A stretch of DNA of 18,783 bases from NCBI GenBank assembly GCA_900322105.1, contig ONYV01000011.1, positions 1 through 18,783 on the forward strand. The letters are read 5' to 3'. Positions within the stretch are counted from its first letter, which is position 1; each line of letters starts with the position of its first letter. This DNA comes from an uncultured Eubacteriales bacterium (GTDB lineage Bacteria; Bacillota; Clostridia; Oscillospirales; Acutalibacteraceae). The translations under genes and the position numbers were made by a program. This document shows positions 15,003 through 18,783 of this stretch, in pieces. A model generated the notes under the pieces. The model had not been told where the DNA came from. It did no database searches and worked only from the letters and a program-made list of their open reading frames with translations.

Positions 15003-16343
15003 TTATTCCGTGATCAGACCGGGCAGTTCTCTGTCTTCGATATAGTAGCCGTCACAGTCACGCATTTTGACGTTCAGGTCTTTGTCCACATAGAGATTAT
15101 AGATCAGCTTATAGCTGTCTGTCATAGAAGTCACGCTTGAACAGCTCAGGGTCAGTGTGACATAGCCTTCTCTGAGCGTATGGAACTGAAAGACGCTGTA
15201 ACCGTCCTCCTGCATATCCGCCGCTGTTTCTTCCAGCACCTGATTGTCGCTGATCTGGCATTTCCAGCGTCCTGCGCTCTTGTCGTCCTCTACTTTCAGC
15301 GCAAAGCCGCCCTTGATCTGTTCTGCTTTCGGGAGTGTTCTTTCAAAGTAAGTGCCGTCTGTGTGATTGATCGTAACATTCAGACCCTTATCGACAGTGA
15401 TATCATAATTCAGCACATATTCCGTTCCGTTATGCGCATCATAGCTGAGTTTGATATTCGTTCTTCCTGCGGCGATCGTTGTAAAACGATACTCACGCAG
15501 CACATAGGCTCTCAGTTCGTCGATCTGCGGAGCGGATTCTGTTACCTCTACCCCTACGATGCCTTTATCCTCCACGCTGCACTTCCAGAAATACGGCGAC
15601 GAGATCGGTGACTTGACCGTTACGGTAAAGCTGACGGGCGTTTTTGTCAGCACAGGTGATACCGTCAGATCAAAAGTCTTGGTATCATACTGATCATCTT
15701 CATCCTTCACTTTGATGCAAAGCTCATAATCCCCTGTATGCTGCGGTTTCCATGTAATATGGTTTGCTTCGCTGAAGTCTGAAAGCGTAGTCCAGCTGTC
15801 GCTGCCGTTTTCCTGATAATAAAAGCCGTACTGAACATCTCCGAAGCCGCCCTCGGCGTTGCCTGTCAGTTCGATTGTTTCGCCCTGCTGAAGAAACGAT
15901 GTGCTGACATAGGAATGATTATACAGCGGTTCGCTGACACGGATATTGAAATACTGCTTTTCGATCTTCGTTTTATACTTTACTTTGATGCAAACCTCAT
16001 AATCGCCCTGAGCAGTCGGTGTCCATTCACATACACTGTCGCTGCTGTAGCTTTGCGCCGTCATCCAGAACAGACCGTTGAGACGTACATAAAAGCCAAA
16101 CTCGCATTTTTCGGGTTCAATGCCCTCTACCTTGCCGTACATCGTCAGCGTTTCACCCAGCATCAGCTTTTGTGCGCTCAGGGATGATACGTTTTTGATC
16201 TCTCTTTTTGCTTCCTTGATCTCTTCGATCAGCTGATCGAGCACCGAAACAGCGCTTGCGCGGGTCGCTGTGCCAAACACAAGAGTCAGCGCAGACAAAA
16301 CCGCCACCATCAGCGCCGCTGCTTTTACTGCTGTCTTTTTCAT
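15003..16343 (-). CDS. Secreted protein with two Y_Y_Y-like domains and two chagasin-like (I42) repeats
   Basis: A 446-residue exported protein. A signal peptide (about 1-31) is followed by a short charged helix VLDQLIEEIKEAKREIKN. Two Y_Y_Y/Ig-like domains (about 55-230) share motifs such as CIKVKYK, QYFNIRVSEPLYN and GDVQYGFYY with the last two domains of the C1 protease at 8307-11741. The C-terminal half holds two copies of another beta unit: a W-K-C strand (SSPYFWKC, then SAGRWKC), a REYRFTTIAAGRTNIKLSY or VFQFHTLREGYVTLTL segment, and a closing V-D-K-x-L-N-V strand. This pattern resembles chagasin, an inhibitor of papain-like proteases, though the NPTTGY and RPW loops are degenerate. Inhibitor function is therefore only inferred. 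It could simply be an adhesive protein. The ATG at 16343 has AAGGAGG upstream. Confidence 0.65.
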   Translation of the reverse strand: MKKTAVKAAALMVAVLSALTLVFGTATRASAVSVLDQLIEEIKEAKREIKNVSSLSAQKLMLGETLTMYGKVEGIEPEKCEFGFYVRLNGLFWMTAQSYSSDSVCEWTPTAQGDYEVCIKVKYKTKIEKQYFNIRVSEPLYNHSYVSTSFLQQGETIELTGNAEGGFGDVQYGFYYQENGSDSWTTLSDFSEANHITWKPQHTGDYELCIKVKDEDDQYDTKTFDLTVSPVLTKTPVSFTVTVKSPISSPYFWKCSVEDKGIVGVEVTESAPQIDELRAYVLREYRFTTIAAGRTNIKLSYDAHNGTEYVLNYDITVDKGLNVTINHTDGTYFERTLPKAEQIKGGFALKVEDDKSAGRWKCQISDNQVLEETAADMQEDGYSVFQFHTLREGYVTLTLSCSSVTSMTDSYKLIYNLYVDKDLNVKMRDCDGYYIEDRELPGLITE

Positions 16344-16487
16344 GTGTCGTCCTCCTTTTTGTCGGGAACTATCCCATCCTGCCCGAAAGGGCTTTTGATC
16401 GATCCTGATGAGCCTGCTGACAGCATTTCCTTTCTCTGCGGTCTGCTGCCCGTCAAGCCCTCCTAAACAAACTATGTGCGCTTATGC
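16344..16487 (-). promoter_or_regulatory. Long leader of the chagasin-like gene with hairpins
   Basis: If the promoter at 16488-16519 is used, the transcript carries about 140 nt of leader before the ATG at 16343. It contains the hairpin GCCC-TTTC-GGGC (16382-16393) and a GGCAGCA/TGCTGTC pairing. I recognise no known riboswitch in it. Regulation by RNA structure is possible but not shown. Confidence 0.3.
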
Positions 16488-16519
16488 ATATTATTACCAC
16501 ACAAAAAAGCATCTGTCAA
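16488..16519 (-). promoter_or_regulatory. Promoter of the chagasin-like gene, overlapping the alaS terminator
   Basis: On the minus strand, TTGACA (16514-16519) lies in the 3' arm of the alaS terminator stem. The T tract occupies the spacer, and TAATAA (16491-16496, spacing 17) or the one-base-shifted AATAAT (16490-16495, spacing 18) follows as -10. No other good promoter is seen before the gene. Confidence 0.55.
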
Positions 16520-16547
16520 GTTCCCTGAAACGGAATTGACAGATGCT
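16502..16547 (-). terminator. Terminator of alaS
   Basis: On the minus strand AGCATCTGTCAA (16536-16547) pairs exactly with TTGACAGATGCT (16508-16519). An inner TTCC/GGAA-like pairing continues toward the loop, and six T residues follow. It lies about 50 bases after the alaS stop codon. Confidence 0.92.
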
Positions 16548-16596
16548 GACATTTCGTATTGACTTTTTTACAGCTTTTTGGGCGATTTGCAGGTCG

Positions 16597-18783
16597 TTAT
16601 CCCTTCAACCCTGCTTTGATGATCTCATAAGACTTTTCAAGCGCTTCACCGATCTTTGCGGTATCTCCGACGCCTGCCATCGCTCTTTCGGGCTTGCCGC
16701 CGCCTTTGCCGCCTGTGATGGCAGCGATCTCTTTGATGAGCTTTCCTGCATGAAGTCCCTTTGCCTGCGCTTCCTTGCCGCAGACGACTGCAAGGTTTGC
16801 TTTTCCGCCGTCAACGCCAAACAGCACCGCCGCACCGTTCGGCGCAACGCTGAGGATACGGTCGCACATGGTTTTGAGCATTACGGAATTGGTATCTTCA
16901 AAGCAGCCCTTGATGATTCTGACGCCGTTTTCTTCCGCTGCGGAAGACATGAGGCTGTCCAAAGACATAGCGGAAATCTTTGAGGTCAGACGTTCGATCT
17001 CTCTGTCCTTCTCTTTCAGCTCGGACACCGTGCTTTCGCAGGACAATGCAAGATTATTGGCATTTGTCACTTTCAGCGCCTTCATGCAGCTGTGAACAAT
17101 CGCTTTCTGACTGTCTAAAAGCTGCAAAACGCCCGTACCGGTCACGGCTTCGATCCTTCTGACGCCCGATGCGACCGAACCTTCGCTGACGATGCGGAAC
17201 AGTCCGATCTTAGCGGTATTATCAATATGCGTACCGCCGCAAAATTCCTTTGAGAAATCGCCGATCATAACAACTCTGACGATATCGCCGTATTTTTCTC
17301 CGAACAGCGCCATTGCGCCGAGCTTCTTAGCTTCGTCAATGGGCATTTCTCTTGTCACGACGTCCACGCTTTCAAAGATTTGCTCATTGACAAGCGTTTC
17401 GATCTGCTGCAGTTCTTCGTCTGTCACGGCTGAGAAATGTGTGAAGTCAAACCGCAGCTTTTCGCTGTCGACAAGCTGACCTGCCTGCTCTACGTGAGTG
17501 CCAAGCACTTTTCTTAACGCTGCCTGCAAAAGGTGAGCCGCCGTATGGTTGCGCATGGTAGCATACCGCACGGTCTTATCCACCTGTGCGCAGACGGTCT
17601 GACCGACTTCTACCGTACCTTTTCTGATATGGCAGCGGTGCATATAAATGCCGTTATGGTCTTTGACCGTATCCAGCACGGCAAGCTCTGCGTCCGCCGT
17701 TGTCAGCACGCCCTTATCCCCCACCTGTCCGCCGCTTTCTGCATAGAACGGTGTTTTATCCAGTACAATCAGCACATCTTCATCTGTACCGCCAAATTCT
17801 GTGAGTTCGCCGTCAGACACGATCGCTGCGATCTTAGATTCTGTTGTCAGCTCCTGATAACCGACAAATTCTGTCTTTGTGATATCGCCGAGATCTACCG
17901 CATCGCTCAGCCATGCATCTGCGCCTGCGTTCTTTCTGGCATTCTTTGCACGGAGCTTCTGCTCCTTGAGCAGCTCCTGATAGCCGTCAAGATCCACTGT
18001 GAAGCCTTTTTCCTCAGCAACTTCGCGGATCAGGTCGATCGGGAAGCCGAAGGTATCGTTCAGCTTGAAAGCGTCAGCGCCTGAAATACGGTTGGTATCG
18101 CTGTTTTTGATGATATCCTCCAGCAGCGCAAAACCCTGATCGAGCGTTCTGCCAAAGCTCTCCTCCTCTGTCTTGATGACCTTCACGATCAAATCACGCT
18201 TTTCGGAAAGTTCGGGGTAAGAGAGATTCTCCTGAATGACGGTATCGACGACCTTATAAAGGAAAGGCTCTTTGACATTCAGCAGTCTGCCGTGACGGGC
18301 AGCCCTGCGCAGCAGTCTTCTCAGCACATAACCTCTGCCCTCGTTAGAAGGCATGACGCCGTCACCGATCATGAAGGTGGTGCTTCTGATGTGATCTGTG
18401 ATAACACGCAGAGAGATGTCTGTCTTTTCACCTGCGCCGTAACTTACGCCGACAAGTTCGGAGATCTTTTTCATGATATTCTGCACGGTATCGACCAGAA
18501 ACAGGTTATCTACCCCCTGCATCACGCACGCAAGACGTTCCAGTCCCATACCTGTATCAATATTCGGGTGATCCATCGGTTCATAGTGACCCTTGCCGTC
18601 ACTGACGAACTGGGAAAATACGTTGTTCCAGACTTCCACATATCTGTCGCAGTCACAGCCTACGCCGCAGGTCGGTTTGCCGCAGCCGTATTTTTCGCCT
18701 CTGTCAAAATACAGCTCCGTACACGGTCCGCAGGGACCTTCGCCGTGCTCCCAGAAGTTATCTTCCTTTCCAAGACGTACCAA
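16597..18783 (-). CDS. alaS: Alanyl-tRNA synthetase, N-terminal part missing at the window edge
   Basis: AlaRS charges tRNA-Ala and clears mischarged Ser and Gly. This window holds the last 728 residues; roughly the first 150, including the class II motif 1 region, lie beyond 18783. Seen in order: the class II core NFWEHGEGPCGPCTELYFDRG, the Cys-rich insert CGKPTCGVGCDC common in clostridial forms, and GMGLERLACVMQGVDNLFLVDT. The tRNA-recognition helices include RRLLRRAARHG. The editing domain has the metal motif HTAAH and CGGTH. The C-Ala/DHHA1 part has GGKGGGKPERAMAGVGD, ending AGLKG. All catalytic and editing residues visible are normal. The first codon shown (TTG) is an internal Leu, not a start. 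Confidence 0.97.
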   Translation of the reverse strand: MVRLGKEDNFWEHGEGPCGPCTELYFDRGEKYGCGKPTCGVGCDCDRYVEVWNNVFSQFVSDGKGHYEPMDHPNIDTGMGLERLACVMQGVDNLFLVDTVQNIMKKISELVGVSYGAGEKTDISLRVITDHIRSTTFMIGDGVMPSNEGRGYVLRRLLRRAARHGRLLNVKEPFLYKVVDTVIQENLSYPELSEKRDLIVKVIKTEEESFGRTLDQGFALLEDIIKNSDTNRISGADAFKLNDTFGFPIDLIREVAEEKGFTVDLDGYQELLKEQKLRAKNARKNAGADAWLSDAVDLGDITKTEFVGYQELTTESKIAAIVSDGELTEFGGTDEDVLIVLDKTPFYAESGGQVGDKGVLTTADAELAVLDTVKDHNGIYMHRCHIRKGTVEVGQTVCAQVDKTVRYATMRNHTAAHLLQAALRKVLGTHVEQAGQLVDSEKLRFDFTHFSAVTDEELQQIETLVNEQIFESVDVVTREMPIDEAKKLGAMALFGEKYGDIVRVVMIGDFSKEFCGGTHIDNTAKIGLFRIVSEGSVASGVRRIEAVTGTGVLQLLDSQKAIVHSCMKALKVTNANNLALSCESTVSELKEKDREIERLTSKISAMSLDSLMSSAAEENGVRIIKGCFEDTNSVMLKTMCDRILSVAPNGAAVLFGVDGGKANLAVVCGKEAQAKGLHAGKLIKEIAAITGGKGGGKPERAMAGVGDTAKIGEALEKSYEIIKAGLKG

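Noticed and set aside
16344..16487. Cyclic-di-GMP riboswitch in the leader of the chagasin-like gene
   Set aside because: The conserved core bases of either class could not be found; only generic hairpins are present.
1..18783. tRNA genes, CRISPR arrays, transposases, phage attachment sites, origin
   Set aside because: I looked in all gaps, none of which exceeds 300 bases, and saw no cloverleaf, no regularly spaced repeats and no transposase or integrase motifs.

Overview
This window looks like chromosomal DNA from a gut-type member of the Clostridia, most likely Ruminococcus or another Oscillospiraceae. I infer this from the gene content: NifS/NifU-type Fe-S assembly, ATP-dependent PEP carboxykinase, secreted proteins with starch-binding modules, and chagasin-like and Ser/Glu-rich surface lipoproteins. 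Strong AGGAGG-type ribosome sites and sigma-A promoters fit the same picture. No marker gene in the window fixes the genus.

Layout. At the left end, a possible structured RNA (12-91) and a clear promoter precede nifS-nifU, the only genes on the + strand. A two-way terminator separates them from a long leftward block. Read from right to left, that block holds two tandem SGNH-hydrolase lipoproteins, a DUF4358 lipoprotein, an MBOAT O-acyltransferase, a DHHW/AlgX-like protein and an EamA permease. A good promoter sits at 8065-8093 and the gaps are short, so it is probably one operon. The set looks like an export-side O-acetylation machine for a surface polysaccharide.

Further right, still on the minus strand, is a 1144-residue secreted papain-family protease. 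It carries three CBM25/26-type starch-binding modules interleaved with Ig-like domains and ends in a pair of Y_Y_Y-like domains. Next comes queA, broken by an internal deletion of about 61 nt, and then an intact pckA. Beyond these lies a secreted protein that combines a homologous pair of the Y_Y_Y-like domains with two repeats resembling chagasin (I42), the family that inhibits papain-like proteases. The window ends inside alaS, which lacks its N-terminal part.

The most interesting points are these. A starch-directed secreted C1 protease has, a few kilobases away, a secreted chagasin-like protein that shares its terminal domain pair. The MBOAT/DHHW/double-SGNH/DUF4358 cassette looks complete. 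queA looks recently broken. The alaS terminator appears to supply the -35 box of the next gene. All functional assignments come from motif reading; no searches were run.
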